Shown in pieces: positions 56,174 through 64,000 of a DNA stretch of 64,000 bases. The translations under genes and the position numbers were made by a program. Where the stretch lies: the NCBI RefSeq assembly GCF_963676485.1, contig NZ_OY781114.1, positions 620,001 to 684,000 of the forward strand, given 5' to 3'. Every line of letters starts with the position of its first letter. The stretch's first letter is position 1. The stretch comes from an uncultured Cohaesibacter sp. Lineage in GTDB: Bacteria > Pseudomonadota > Alphaproteobacteria > Rhizobiales > Cohaesibacteraceae. The notes beneath the pieces are model-generated. The model was not told the DNA's origin and made no database searches. It saw nothing but the letters and a program-made list of their open reading frames with translations.

Positions 56174-58360
56174 TCAGGCAACCTTGCTTGCATTGCGCTG
56201 TTGTTTGGTCTGTCTTTTCCTAAAGCGGCAGCGCAGCTGGGTTCCGGCCTGATGTGCACTCGATATGGCAAACTCTCCGCCCATGGCCCTAACGAGGCGC
56301 GAAACGAGAATAAGCGGCAGGATTTGGCCTAGCCCCAAATCTTCCAGCGATCGATCTTCCGATAGAGGATCGCGGATGGCGCGTATCTGGCGCGAAGACA
56401 AAGCGGTTCCCGTATCAAGGCAATCGAGCACGACATATTGCCCCGAGCTATGCTCCTTGAGTTCCAGCCGCACGGGGCTTGCACTATCGCTGAGCTGTCT
56501 GTTCAGCGCGCCTTCCACGGTCATTGTGAGGATACGCGCAAAGGCATTGGCGTCGCCATTGACCGTCAGCCCCTTGGTGACGGTGCAATCGATCTGCAAA
56601 GGTCTGTTGCGTACTTCGGCAATGGCCTTGATGCGGGAGGCTTTATCATTGAGCAGAGCAGCAATATCGCAATCATGATCACGGGAGAAGAAGCCCTCCA
56701 CCTGCGCCTCTTCCAAATCGCGCATCATCTCGATCTGGTGCACACCGTGAGACAGGATCTCGGCAGCCGTGATGACGATATTCTCCAACTCCGTCAATTC
56801 TGCCTGCAGGGGAATGTGGCGCGCGAGCTTGCTGATGTCCTTTTCAACCGGAGCCAGAAGCTTCTCCACCGCCTCCTGCCCCCACAGCAAGAAACGCTCA
56901 CCGCCGAGATCACCACCATCGCCAGACTTCAGAATATCCTCCAGCAACATCAGGATATCCTCGGCCTTCACCCGCACGCTGTCTTCGGCCAATCTGATCC
57001 GGGAGACCATGGCGGCGCCCTCTTTCGGGTTGGCACTGGAGGAGAGGATCCGGTCAGTGGCCTTGCTGGTTGCGTCATGAAGAGTGACGATGACCGCGCT
57101 GAAATCTGAGGCAATTTTTGCCAATCGGCTGTTGCGCTCGCCATTTTGCCAATCGGCCCGTTGGTTCAGGTGCATCACACTGGAAATTATGAAGTCCGGC
57201 TCGCTGACAAAACCGAAATGCGAGACGGAAAGACCCCGCTTTTCTTCAACCTCGCCCACGCGCAAGCCGACAACCAGTTTCAAAAACAGGGCAATGATGA
57301 GCGTGACAAAGAACGCCCATGCGGCAATCGCGCTGATGCCGATCAACTGGTTTACGAACTCACTGGCCAACGATGGACTGAGACCTGGCCTGGCGAGAGG
57401 GGCCATAAAACCGCCAACAAGCCCGCCTGACAAAAAGGCAGAAATCAATTCGGCTGGATCGTCCACTTCAATGGAGGCAAGAATGCGGTTGAAGCTGACC
57501 GAGAGCGTCCCTGCAAGAACACCGATAAGGGCGGCGTCAACAGGTTCGGCAAAGGAAGCAACGGCAGTCAGGGCGACTGTGCCGGCCAAGACCGATGTCG
57601 ACACATTTTGTGTTGTCTCGCCGCGCCGCGCTATCATCGGCACCAGCGATCCGGCAACAATGGAAAAGCTCACCCCGATCAGCAAGACGTAAAAGGCCGC
57701 CGCCATATCTTCAAGATTCTCAACATGCATGACAGCCAGGGTAATGGTCGAGGTGACGATCACAACCATTCCCATGCCATACCATGTCGGGCTCTGCCCT
57801 CGTGGACGACCAACCTGCATGGGGAACCGGCCAAGCCGCGGTCCCAGAACGAGAGAGATGGCAAGCCCGACAAAGCCGGCAGATATGAAAACCACAATCG
57901 CGCCGCCAACATCCTCAAAGCCGTTCGCGACCAGCCACCCATCGCCACCAACACCGGAATGCATCGCCCAGTGGGTCGTGACAGGGGCAATGAGAACCGC
58001 AACGGCTGCGACCAGAAAGTTGCCAACATGAAATTTGCCACGCTCAACCATACCCGCCGCAGCAGCAATAGGGGGGACGGAGAACAGCACCAGAAGATGG
58101 AGATCCTGCTCGCCTTGCAACAGATCCTTGCGTTGCATGAAGCCCTTTGTCATGCCGATCAGACCGTTGATCGTTTCTCCGCTATAGAGCCCGTAGCCAA
58201 CGACCCAATAGGCAATGATCGAGATGCAATAAGCTGAGACCATACGCATGAACGTATCAAGCTCGTTGCGATACTTGACTCGCCCTGACAGCACCATAAT
58301 GAGCCCCAGCGGCAAACCAAGCCCGGCGATAGACATAAACATTCGGGCAAATTCTAGCAT
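56174..58360 (-). CDS. Amt-domain histidine-kinase-like fusion with degenerate motifs
   Basis: A 728-aa fusion. Residues 1-375 match ammonium transporters in order (VVGYGLYSGETINGL, VGGAIVVFISAGFVGLA, EVDDPAELISAFLSGGLVGG, LKLVVGLRVGEVEEKRGLSVSHFGF), and the rest forms a helical region and a GHKL ATPase-like domain. In the Amt part both pore histidines are Phe by alignment to AmtB (F158 for H168, F309 for H318). In the kinase part there is no H-box before the second helix, the N-box reads LTMTVEGALN with Gly at the metal-binding Asn (617), and the G1 and G2 boxes (DTGTALS, GLGQ) are altered. It is probably a sensor rather than a transporter. The ATG at 58360 lacks a strong ribosome site. It is convergent with the APH-AAA gene. 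Confidence 0.87.
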   Translation of the reverse strand: MLEFARMFMSIAGLGLPLGLIMVLSGRVKYRNELDTFMRMVSAYCISIIAYWVVGYGLYSGETINGLIGMTKGFMQRKDLLQGEQDLHLLVLFSVPPIAAAAGMVERGKFHVGNFLVAAVAVLIAPVTTHWAMHSGVGGDGWLVANGFEDVGGAIVVFISAGFVGLAISLVLGPRLGRFPMQVGRPRGQSPTWYGMGMVVIVTSTITLAVMHVENLEDMAAAFYVLLIGVSFSIVAGSLVPMIARRGETTQNVSTSVLAGTVALTAVASFAEPVDAALIGVLAGTLSVSFNRILASIEVDDPAELISAFLSGGLVGGFMAPLARPGLSPSLASEFVNQLIGISAIAAWAFFVTLIIALFLKLVVGLRVGEVEEKRGLSVSHFGFVSEPDFIISSVMHLNQRADWQNGERNSRLAKIASDFSAVIVTLHDATSKATDRILSSSANPKEGAAMVSRIRLAEDSVRVKAEDILMLLEDILKSGDGGDLGGERFLLWGQEAVEKLLAPVEKDISKLARHIPLQAELTELENIVITAAEILSHGVHQIEMMRDLEEAQVEGFFSRDHDCDIAALLNDKASRIKAIAEVRNRPLQIDCTVTKGLTVNGDANAFARILTMTVEGALNRQLSDSASPVRLELKEHSSGQYVVLDCLDTGTALSSRQIRAIRDPLSEDRSLEDLGLGQILPLILVSRLVRAMGGEFAISSAHQAGTQLRCRFRKRQTKQQRNASKVA

Positions 58361-58449
58361 TCAGGGTCTCTAATACTTCACGGCATTATTATGCGCTCTG
58401 GTTTTTACGGTCAGGAGTGTCCTGAGGATTCAAAGCGCAAGCCTAACGG

Positions 58450-58478
58450 ATTATGGTTAGCTTTGCGTTAACCATAAT
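58450..58478. promoter_or_regulatory. Palindrome resembling a CtrA site, upstream of the Amt-kinase gene
   Basis: ATTATGGTTA and TAACCATAAT are perfect 10-bp arms with a 9-nt spacer. Read on the plus strand it contains TTAG-N7-TTAACCAT, one base off the CtrA consensus TTAA-N7-TTAAC; the other strand gives the same fit. It sits 90 bp before the Amt-kinase start and 48 bp after the stop of the previous gene, without a T-run. Confidence 0.5.
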
Positions 58479-58525
58479 ACACCGCATAAATCCACCCAGA
58501 CCAAACGAGGCCAGAAAAGCCAAGC

Positions 58526-59074
58526 TCATTGCACGTCGGATTGTTCGGGGCTGATTGTCTCACCGGCCTCATTCGCAAGGCCCACCAGACTGTGCGCGCC
58601 ATTGGCTCCAATCCGCATCATACCAAAGCGCGCAAGGCTGAAAGCCTGCCCGTACCCTTCCTGAAAGAAAAAGGACTCTGGCATCAAGCGGATAGGATTG
58701 ACCCCGGCTGAGGCGTGAAACTCAAAGCTGATCAGGCGTTCATTCTCGGCCAGAGTTTCGCTCTCCTTATAGAAGCGGGCAAAACTGGCTCTGGCCTGTC
58801 CATCGAGCTGAAGCACTATTTTCCCGGTCCCATTGCCGGGAGCCTTCTGCTCCTCATTATCCTTGCGTATCTGCTGCCAAGCGGCATTTGCCTTTTGGAC
58901 AACCGAGTAACGCAACACCATATAGTCTCCCTGCATGATCGAGCGGGGATCAACGGGCGCCAATTCGAGCAGAACCAGCTCACCATCACGGCGTAAAGTT
59001 TCGCGCTCGAAAACGGAGTAATTGAGGATGGCCAGAATAGGCAGAAGAGCCAGCAGGATGAGATGTTTCCTCAT
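58526..59074 (-). CDS. GDYXXLXY domain protein
   Basis: A 182-aa protein with an N-terminal membrane anchor or signal (4-19) and the family-naming motif GDYMVLRY (about 49-56), followed by a domain with GKIVLQLDGQARASFARFY and SFEFHASAGVNPIRLMPESFFFQEGYG. Proteins with this motif occur beside DUF2157 and DUF4401 genes and have no known activity. It is last in the three-gene operon and starts 1 nt after the stop of the DUF4401 gene. Confidence 0.92.
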   Translation of the reverse strand: MRKHLILLALLPILAILNYSVFERETLRRDGELVLLELAPVDPRSIMQGDYMVLRYSVVQKANAAWQQIRKDNEEQKAPGNGTGKIVLQLDGQARASFARFYKESETLAENERLISFEFHASAGVNPIRLMPESFFFQEGYGQAFSLARFGMMRIGANGAHSLVGLANEAGETISPEQSDVQ

Positions 59075-59075
59075 G

Positions 59076-60263
59076 TCACGCCCTCACCTTGCCTGTCTGG
59101 CGGTACCATCCGCGCCAGTAGATATAGCCAGAAGCAAGCAACAGAAGCGCACCCGACATGATCAGGATCATCGACTTCTGCAGCAGCGACAGATCCAGAT
59201 TATAGTAATAGAGAAAGCCGAAAAAGAGCGCAAATAGCAGCCCTAGCATGGTATGGCCGGGCCGATGGGTGGCAAAGCCGAGAATCATCAGCCCGATTGC
59301 GAGCAGAATGCCCGCATTGGAAAGCAGAGCCAGCACCGCAGCGCCCAGAAGGCTTGCCACCACCGGCTCGCGGCCGAGGCTGCCCTTGCGACCGGCGATC
59401 CACAAGATCAGGGTGATCAGCGCGACGCCGAGTATAATTTCGACAGACCAGCGATAGCCAAGCCCCAGGAAGACTTGCACATCATCGGAAACATCGAGCC
59501 ACACCTGATGGCCAATGGACACGAAACTCTGGATCACCCCGACCGCAAGGCAAAGAGAGATCAACAGCGCATCATAAAGGCTCGTCAACTTCTGACGCAC
59601 CAACGGCCAGCGCAGAAAGGCCGCCAATGCCAGAATATGGGCCACGAGCATGATATTGAAACCGGCAAGCTCGAAGTCATCGGGCGAATCCTTCAGCAAG
59701 CAAATCCAAAGCGACACCAAAAAGGCAAAGCTTGCGACAAAGCGCTCGATTGAGGAAGGAAAAGCGAAAAAGCTGAGCAGCATGATCAGCCCGAGAATGG
59801 CAGAAACGGTCCAGAACCAATCGAGCCCGAACGTGTCATGGACGATTTGCGCCAATCCTGTCACGAGTGCAACCTTGCCTGCCTGCAAAAGCGTGAGCGC
59901 CAGCTGGATGTAGAAATCCCGAGCGAGATTTGTCTTGCGCAAGCCACGTGCATGCAGCAGAGCCGCCAGGCCGATGAATAGCAGACCATTGATGCTGAGG
60001 CTGGTCTCGCTAAGATCAAACAGGCCGAACAAATAAAGCAGATAGAGCAGCAGAAACCCCGAAATAACGGCTCCGATGGCACTCAGGGCCCGCAGATAAA
60101 CCGGCGCCTCTTTGTTCTCTCTGGTCTTTATGACGAGAATATCACGGCTGATATCGGCCAATTCTTCATCGCGCACCAATCCGCGCGTTTGCAAAAACGA
60201 GACCCATTGCGATACCCCCGGCGCCTCCATGAGGAAGCGGTAGCCTTTCTGGCCTTCCATCAT
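59076..60263 (-). CDS. DUF4401 multi-pass membrane protein
   Basis: A 395-aa inner-membrane protein with a soluble N-terminus (1-60) and about eleven helices. It matches DUF4401 (LYLRALSAIGAVISGFLLLYLLYLFGL, FLGLGYRWSVEIILGVALITLILWIAGRKG). Function unknown. The start overlaps the stop of the DUF2157 gene by 4 nt, so the two are translationally coupled. Confidence 0.92.
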   Translation of the reverse strand: MMEGQKGYRFLMEAPGVSQWVSFLQTRGLVRDEELADISRDILVIKTRENKEAPVYLRALSAIGAVISGFLLLYLLYLFGLFDLSETSLSINGLLFIGLAALLHARGLRKTNLARDFYIQLALTLLQAGKVALVTGLAQIVHDTFGLDWFWTVSAILGLIMLLSFFAFPSSIERFVASFAFLVSLWICLLKDSPDDFELAGFNIMLVAHILALAAFLRWPLVRQKLTSLYDALLISLCLAVGVIQSFVSIGHQVWLDVSDDVQVFLGLGYRWSVEIILGVALITLILWIAGRKGSLGREPVVASLLGAAVLALLSNAGILLAIGLMILGFATHRPGHTMLGLLFALFFGFLYYYNLDLSLLQKSMILIMSGALLLLASGYIYWRGWYRQTGKVRA

Positions 60264-61372
60264 TGCCCGGCCTCCTCACGATCAAGACCCAGCGCCAACA
60301 GGTGGCGCAAATATCCCGCCGCCGCCGCAAAACAGACGATGGCAGAAACGCCGGTAAAGAAAGTGGTGCCGAGCGAATCAAACAGATTGTCAAACAGCAG
60401 GATCGCCAGCCCCATCACGGCAAGAATACAGATCATGAGGAATTGCATGGCGAGCGCAGGAATATCGGGGCGCCAATAACGAAAGGCAACAAAGAGAATA
60501 AGCGTTACTATGCCGGCCACCAAAGCGCAGAGGGCGACCTGTGTATTCGCGGTCTCCCAATTGGCGATCCAGATCATCAATGGCGGGAAGAGAAACACCA
60601 GCATTCCGGCCAGCAACAACCAACGGGTCCATTGGGGTGTGAGCCAGTAGAATTGAGAGCCTTCTCCCATATGCTCCTTTGGCAGAAGCCACTCTCGTGC
60701 ACAGAGCACAAGGCCAATAATCAGCGCATGAATGAGATAAAGGGCACTTGTATCATCCTTCCTGAGCAATGGCGTGCTGTCCCACCAAAGATAAAAGGCC
60801 AGATTGATCAAGCCCAGCCAGAGCACCCAGAGCGGCAAAAAGCGCCCGATAAGGGTCCAGAGCGTAATGAGGGCGGCCCAAAGCGCAAATAACAGCCAGG
60901 CATCGGCACCGGTCTGGTAGATCTGCCCGAACACAGCCAGAAAGACACCCGTCAGAACCGCAGCCGCCATAAGCAACAAGCGCCCTGCGAGACTTTCCCC
61001 CGGCAGGAGCCATGCGCCAAGTGCAGTTAAAATAATTCCAGCCTCAATGAGAGCAAGTTTGGCCAGATCGGGTATGGACGTCCAATTGAAGGCAAAGAAG
61101 AAAACGATGCCGGTGAGCACCAATCCTGTACCAAATGCCATCAGCATGACCATCGCCCAACGCGCCCATAAATGGGCGGGATGAAGCCAGTTGAGGCTCT
61201 CAAGGCGCACCTGTGCACTGATCGTCCCTCTTTGCGCCAGCTCATCAAGCAAATGGCGATCAAGCGCCACGCCCTTGAACCGGTCCGGATCGATTGGGCT
61301 TTCGGGCTTAAGGTCCATGTCTGCGGCGATCCTCATTTCTTGTGTCGGAGCATTCCAATGAGGCATCATCAC
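60260..61372 (-). CDS. DUF2157 multi-pass membrane protein
   Basis: A 370-aa protein with a soluble N-terminal region (about 1-70, with LLDELAQRGTISAQVRLESLNW) and about ten membrane helices; residues LVLTGIVFFFAFNWTSIPDLAKLALIEAGII match DUF2157. First gene of the DUF2157-DUF4401-GDYXXLXY operon. The role of this membrane complex is not known. No specific promoter motif was assigned in the short gap upstream. Confidence 0.92.
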   Translation of the reverse strand: MMMPHWNAPTQEMRIAADMDLKPESPIDPDRFKGVALDRHLLDELAQRGTISAQVRLESLNWLHPAHLWARWAMVMLMAFGTGLVLTGIVFFFAFNWTSIPDLAKLALIEAGIILTALGAWLLPGESLAGRLLLMAAAVLTGVFLAVFGQIYQTGADAWLLFALWAALITLWTLIGRFLPLWVLWLGLINLAFYLWWDSTPLLRKDDTSALYLIHALIIGLVLCAREWLLPKEHMGEGSQFYWLTPQWTRWLLLAGMLVFLFPPLMIWIANWETANTQVALCALVAGIVTLILFVAFRYWRPDIPALAMQFLMICILAVMGLAILLFDNLFDSLGTTFFTGVSAIVCFAAAAGYLRHLLALGLDREEAGQ

Positions 61373-61422
61373 CTTATGAATTGGGCCTTTTCAAGATTAT
61401 TCTGCAAGCTCCCCTTGCCGTG

Positions 61423-62712
61423 TCAGAGCATTTCCCTATCTCGGCGCTCTCTCCAGCGTTCCGTGAAGATGGTCAATAGCAGGGTAATCGCACTGCCGAT
61501 CATGAAACTGCCAAGCAAAGCCAGAACGGAGCCGTCATAGACTTGCCCCATCACCGTCGCAATCGTCATGGCGATCAGCGTCGAAACGGCACCAATCCAT
61601 GCAGAGGCCATACCGGCAACATTGCCCACTTCTTCCATAGCAAGGGTGTTCATATTGCCAAATAGCAGACCGGTGCAGAGAAAGAGCGGGCTGAAAATGA
61701 GGAACAGCATCCACAGGGGCGGCACGAACCCAAAAGGCAGCGTGCAGACCAGCCCTATCACCGCGATGGTTGCCATGGCGATCAACGCACGCCGGACCAG
61801 ATAGCGCATGCCAAAACGCAGCACCAGACGGCTATTCAGGAAAGATGCAAAGCCGAGCGAGAAAGCAAGACCCGCAAAAGCGAATGGAAAAAGAGTGCCC
61901 AAGCCGTAAGTGGACTGGAACAAATGCTGGGCCGTGCTCAGGTAAAGCATGAAGGGGCCCTGAACAAAACCGACGGCAACCATATAGCCCAGACAACTGG
62001 GGGTGCTGAAAACGATTTTGGTGTTTCGCCACAGATTGGCCGGCGTCACCTTGATACGCTTTGAAGCATGCAGCGTCTCATTCTGGCGCAGCCCCAGCCA
62101 CAGCCCACCAATGCTTGCCAGCAGGATGAAGGCGAAGAAGACAGAGCGCCAGCCCGAGATCGCCATGATGGTTTGACCGGAGATGGGGGCAAGCGCAGGC
62201 ACAAAGATGAACAGGCCCATCACGAAGGACATGATGCGCGCCATTTCGCGCCCGGCATAAAGGTCGCGAATAAGGGCGATCATCACGATGCGCGGACCGG
62301 CAACCCCGAAGCCCTGCAAGAAACGGCCCAGCAACAGCATCTCGAAACTGGTCGAGAACCAGCTCAACAGATTGCCGATGATGAAGATGACCAAACCGAT
62401 AAACATGCCGCTTTTGCGCCCGATCTGATCGGACAGCGGCCCGTAGATCAGCTGACCTATTGCCAGACCGGCAAAGAAAATGGTGATGATCTTCTGCAAT
62501 TCCTGAGGGCTGCTGTGGCCGAACTCTGTGCCAATAACGGAAAAAGCAGGCATAATGGCGTCGGTGCATAGCGCAGCCAGAGACATCAACAATGCCATCA
62601 GAATGATGAATTCCACAAATGGCATATTGGGTTCGGCGATATGCGCCGTTCTGGCACTTCGAGTCTGATTGGCAGCGGCCCCTGCGTCTTGCAGACCGTT
62701 CTGTTTTGTCAT
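61423..62712 (-). CDS. Bcr/CflA-type MFS drug exporter
   Basis: A 429-aa inner-membrane protein of the major facilitator superfamily (DHA1, Bcr/CflA group), twelve helices. Seen are FIILMALLMSLAALCTDAIMPAFSVIGTEF, GQLIYGPLSDQIGRKSGMFIGLVIF (the A-motif between helices 2 and 3) and LQGFGVAGPRIVMIALIRDLYAGREMAR (helix 4). The group exports bicyclomycin, chloramphenicol-like drugs or sulfonamides; the substrate is not predictable here. The ATG at 62712 has AAGGA 8 nt upstream; longer readings are not conserved. Confidence 0.92.
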   Translation of the reverse strand: MTKQNGLQDAGAAANQTRSARTAHIAEPNMPFVEFIILMALLMSLAALCTDAIMPAFSVIGTEFGHSSPQELQKIITIFFAGLAIGQLIYGPLSDQIGRKSGMFIGLVIFIIGNLLSWFSTSFEMLLLGRFLQGFGVAGPRIVMIALIRDLYAGREMARIMSFVMGLFIFVPALAPISGQTIMAISGWRSVFFAFILLASIGGLWLGLRQNETLHASKRIKVTPANLWRNTKIVFSTPSCLGYMVAVGFVQGPFMLYLSTAQHLFQSTYGLGTLFPFAFAGLAFSLGFASFLNSRLVLRFGMRYLVRRALIAMATIAVIGLVCTLPFGFVPPLWMLFLIFSPLFLCTGLLFGNMNTLAMEEVGNVAGMASAWIGAVSTLIAMTIATVMGQVYDGSVLALLGSFMIGSAITLLLTIFTERWRERRDREML

Positions 62713-63552
62713 TACGGAGGTCCTTAAAATCCTTGGATCGGAATATACCGGAAAGGAAAGAGATAAAATCTGAATGGCAATAAATTCGGCCGCGAACAAT
62801 ACCGGGTGGAAGCAAGATAGAACCGGAGTGACCGATCTTTGCTGCCATTGCTGCGGCGCAACAGCTTTTACCATTGGCGAAGAGACAACGCCAGCCCAAA
62901 CTGAAAAGCATCAAAAACCGCCATATACAGTCATATACAGCCATACACAGACAATGAGAGAAAAGAAATCAACACAGACTGCCCCCCATTCCCAGGCGGG
63001 CTCTCCCATAGCAGCTTTGAGAAAAGGCCGAGACTAGGTTGCGGGGTGTAATCACACGAGGGACGTTGCTTTTAAGCGGTCGCCTATCTGAAAGCAGTCC
63101 GGAGCAAAACGCTTGGCCCTTTTTCTTCCATACAGCTTTTTTACTCCTGCAACTCTCAAAACAGCTCAAGCAAACAACAGCACGCAAGTAATATTATTAC
63201 GTTCGCACATTTAAAATAGAAATATTCATTCAACTCAATAACTCTATTAAACGCCCCCATTTACGCTTGATACCATTTGCCCAAACTCACTATGCACATA
63301 CATATCGATAACTTCAGGCTAATAATTGACCAACTACCAGCACATATTCAAATAGACAAATTCATGAACTTTAATAAAAGACAGAAAAGTATGTATTTTC
63401 AACTATATGGAAAACATAAATTTCGTAGTTACTACTTGATATTTTTCTAATTGTTAACTTTTTCTCTCAATCCTATTGTCAATTATCACGAGTTCGCTTG
63501 TGTCATCTTCCTGATCCGAAGATGACCGGTAATTGTCATTGGAGCCCCGATC
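62713..63552. other. Long AT-rich intergenic region
   Basis: About 840 bp without a supported gene. From 63180 to 63500 it is strongly AT-rich. It should contain promoters of two divergent genes. No hairpin, tRNA or repeated element was recognised, though an RNA gene cannot be excluded. Confidence 0.5.
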
Positions 63553-64000
63553 ATGATTTCCCCCTTGTACGCGCTTTTGCCCCAATGGGCTCGCGGTTTG
63601 TCAGCTAAGATCTACTCAATTGTGTTTTTGGCAATATTGGGTATTGGCGCTATTACTTTTCAGGCAAGTCTTGCGAGCAAGCATGACCTTGAAAAATCCA
63701 AAGCAACGGAATTACAGCATCTTGTTCAATCTGCGCTGACAGCCGTCTCGGCTTTGCATGACGATGCCAAAAGCGGCGTCATCAGCGAGGAGAAGGCAAA
63801 AGAAGCTGCCAAGGACTTGCTTTCCAAGCTGCGCTATGATGGCAAACACTATTTCTGGATCAACGATATGAACCATCGCATACTGATGCATGGGACGGAT
63901 CCTTCGACGGTGGGAAAGAACTATTCCGAGGCAAAAGACCCTAATGGTCTGCATTACTTTCAGGAATTCGTGAAGGTTGGCAGCCAGCCAGGTGGTGGCG
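63553..64000 (+). CDS. Single-Cache-domain receptor, probably a chemoreceptor (3' end missing)
   Basis: The first 149 codons of a gene that runs off the window. It starts MISPLYALLPQWARGLSAKIYS, followed by a membrane helix (about 22-40) and a periplasmic sCache_2 domain with ELQHLVQSALTAVSAL, GKHYFWINDMNHRILMHGT and VGKNYSEAKDPNGLHYFQEFV, which is the usual ligand-binding part of methyl-accepting chemotaxis proteins (less often of histidine kinases or cyclases). The C-terminal output domain is outside the window. GGAG lies 8 nt before the ATG. Confidence 0.88.
   Translation, partial: MISPLYALLPQWARGLSAKIYSIVFLAILGIGAITFQASLASKHDLEKSKATELQHLVQSALTAVSALHDDAKSGVISEEKAKEAAKDLLSKLRYDGKHYFWINDMNHRILMHGTDPSTVGKNYSEAKDPNGLHYFQEFVKVGSQPGGG

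Overview
The window looks like chromosomal DNA of an alphaproteobacterium, most likely a marine or free-living member of Hyphomicrobiales (Rhizobiales), possibly Cohaesibacter-like. This is inferred from gene content: an aa3-type cytochrome oxidase cluster in the order ctaC-ctaD-ctaB-small protein-ctaG-ctaE-DUF983-SURF1, an IalB-family protein, a tandem glycine riboswitch before gcvT, XRE and PilZ paralogs, and codon use throughout. No phage, insertion sequence, CRISPR array, rRNA or tRNA was recognised. The window cuts one gene at each end: xseA on the left and a Cache-domain receptor on the right.

Layout. 0-13 kb: xseA, a peroxiredoxin, a DsbD-N-like thiol protein, YqgE, a very large GGDEF/EAL protein with a disordered tail, a GNAT enzyme, an M16 peptidase and thrC. 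13-22 kb: an orphan ParD-like protein, two PilZ proteins, rnhA, a TPR methyltransferase, glycine riboswitch-gcvT-gcvH (no gcvP), then a GGDEF/EAL protein translationally coupled to a small secreted molybdopterin-fold protein. 22-31 kb: a HAD phosphatase and the cytochrome aa3 oxidase and assembly operon, with a perfect FNR/FixK-type box upstream of ctaC. 31-45 kb: IalB, GFA, thrB, ispH, an XRE regulator, small membrane and lipoproteins, dgkA, mutL, tadA, an rRNA pseudouridine synthase with long charged tails, and rsmD. 45-64 kb: a chemoreceptor without a periplasmic domain, a DMT exporter, a tandem universal stress protein, a Pat-like acyl-CoA synthetase/acetyltransferase, an unknown 125-aa protein, a degenerate APH-AAA protein, a degenerate Amt-histidine kinase fusion, a DUF2157-DUF4401-GDYXXLXY operon, a Bcr/CflA exporter and the start of a Cache-domain receptor.

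Themes. Second-messenger and sensory genes are dense (two GGDEF/EAL, two PilZ, two chemoreceptors, one Amt-kinase fusion). Three FNR/FixK-type palindromes (30649, 48546, 54191) suggest that the oxidase, the universal stress protein and the neighbours of the 54.2 kb intergenic region respond to low oxygen.

The most unusual stretch is 54.3-58.4 kb. There two large, convergently transcribed proteins keep the fold signatures of known enzymes or transporters but have lost their key residues. In the Amt-kinase fusion both pore histidines are Phe and the kinase lacks its His and Asn. In the APH-AAA protein HGD has become HGN and the Walker A lysine is Arg. These look like sensor or scaffold proteins evolved from enzymes and are the best candidates for an undescribed system.
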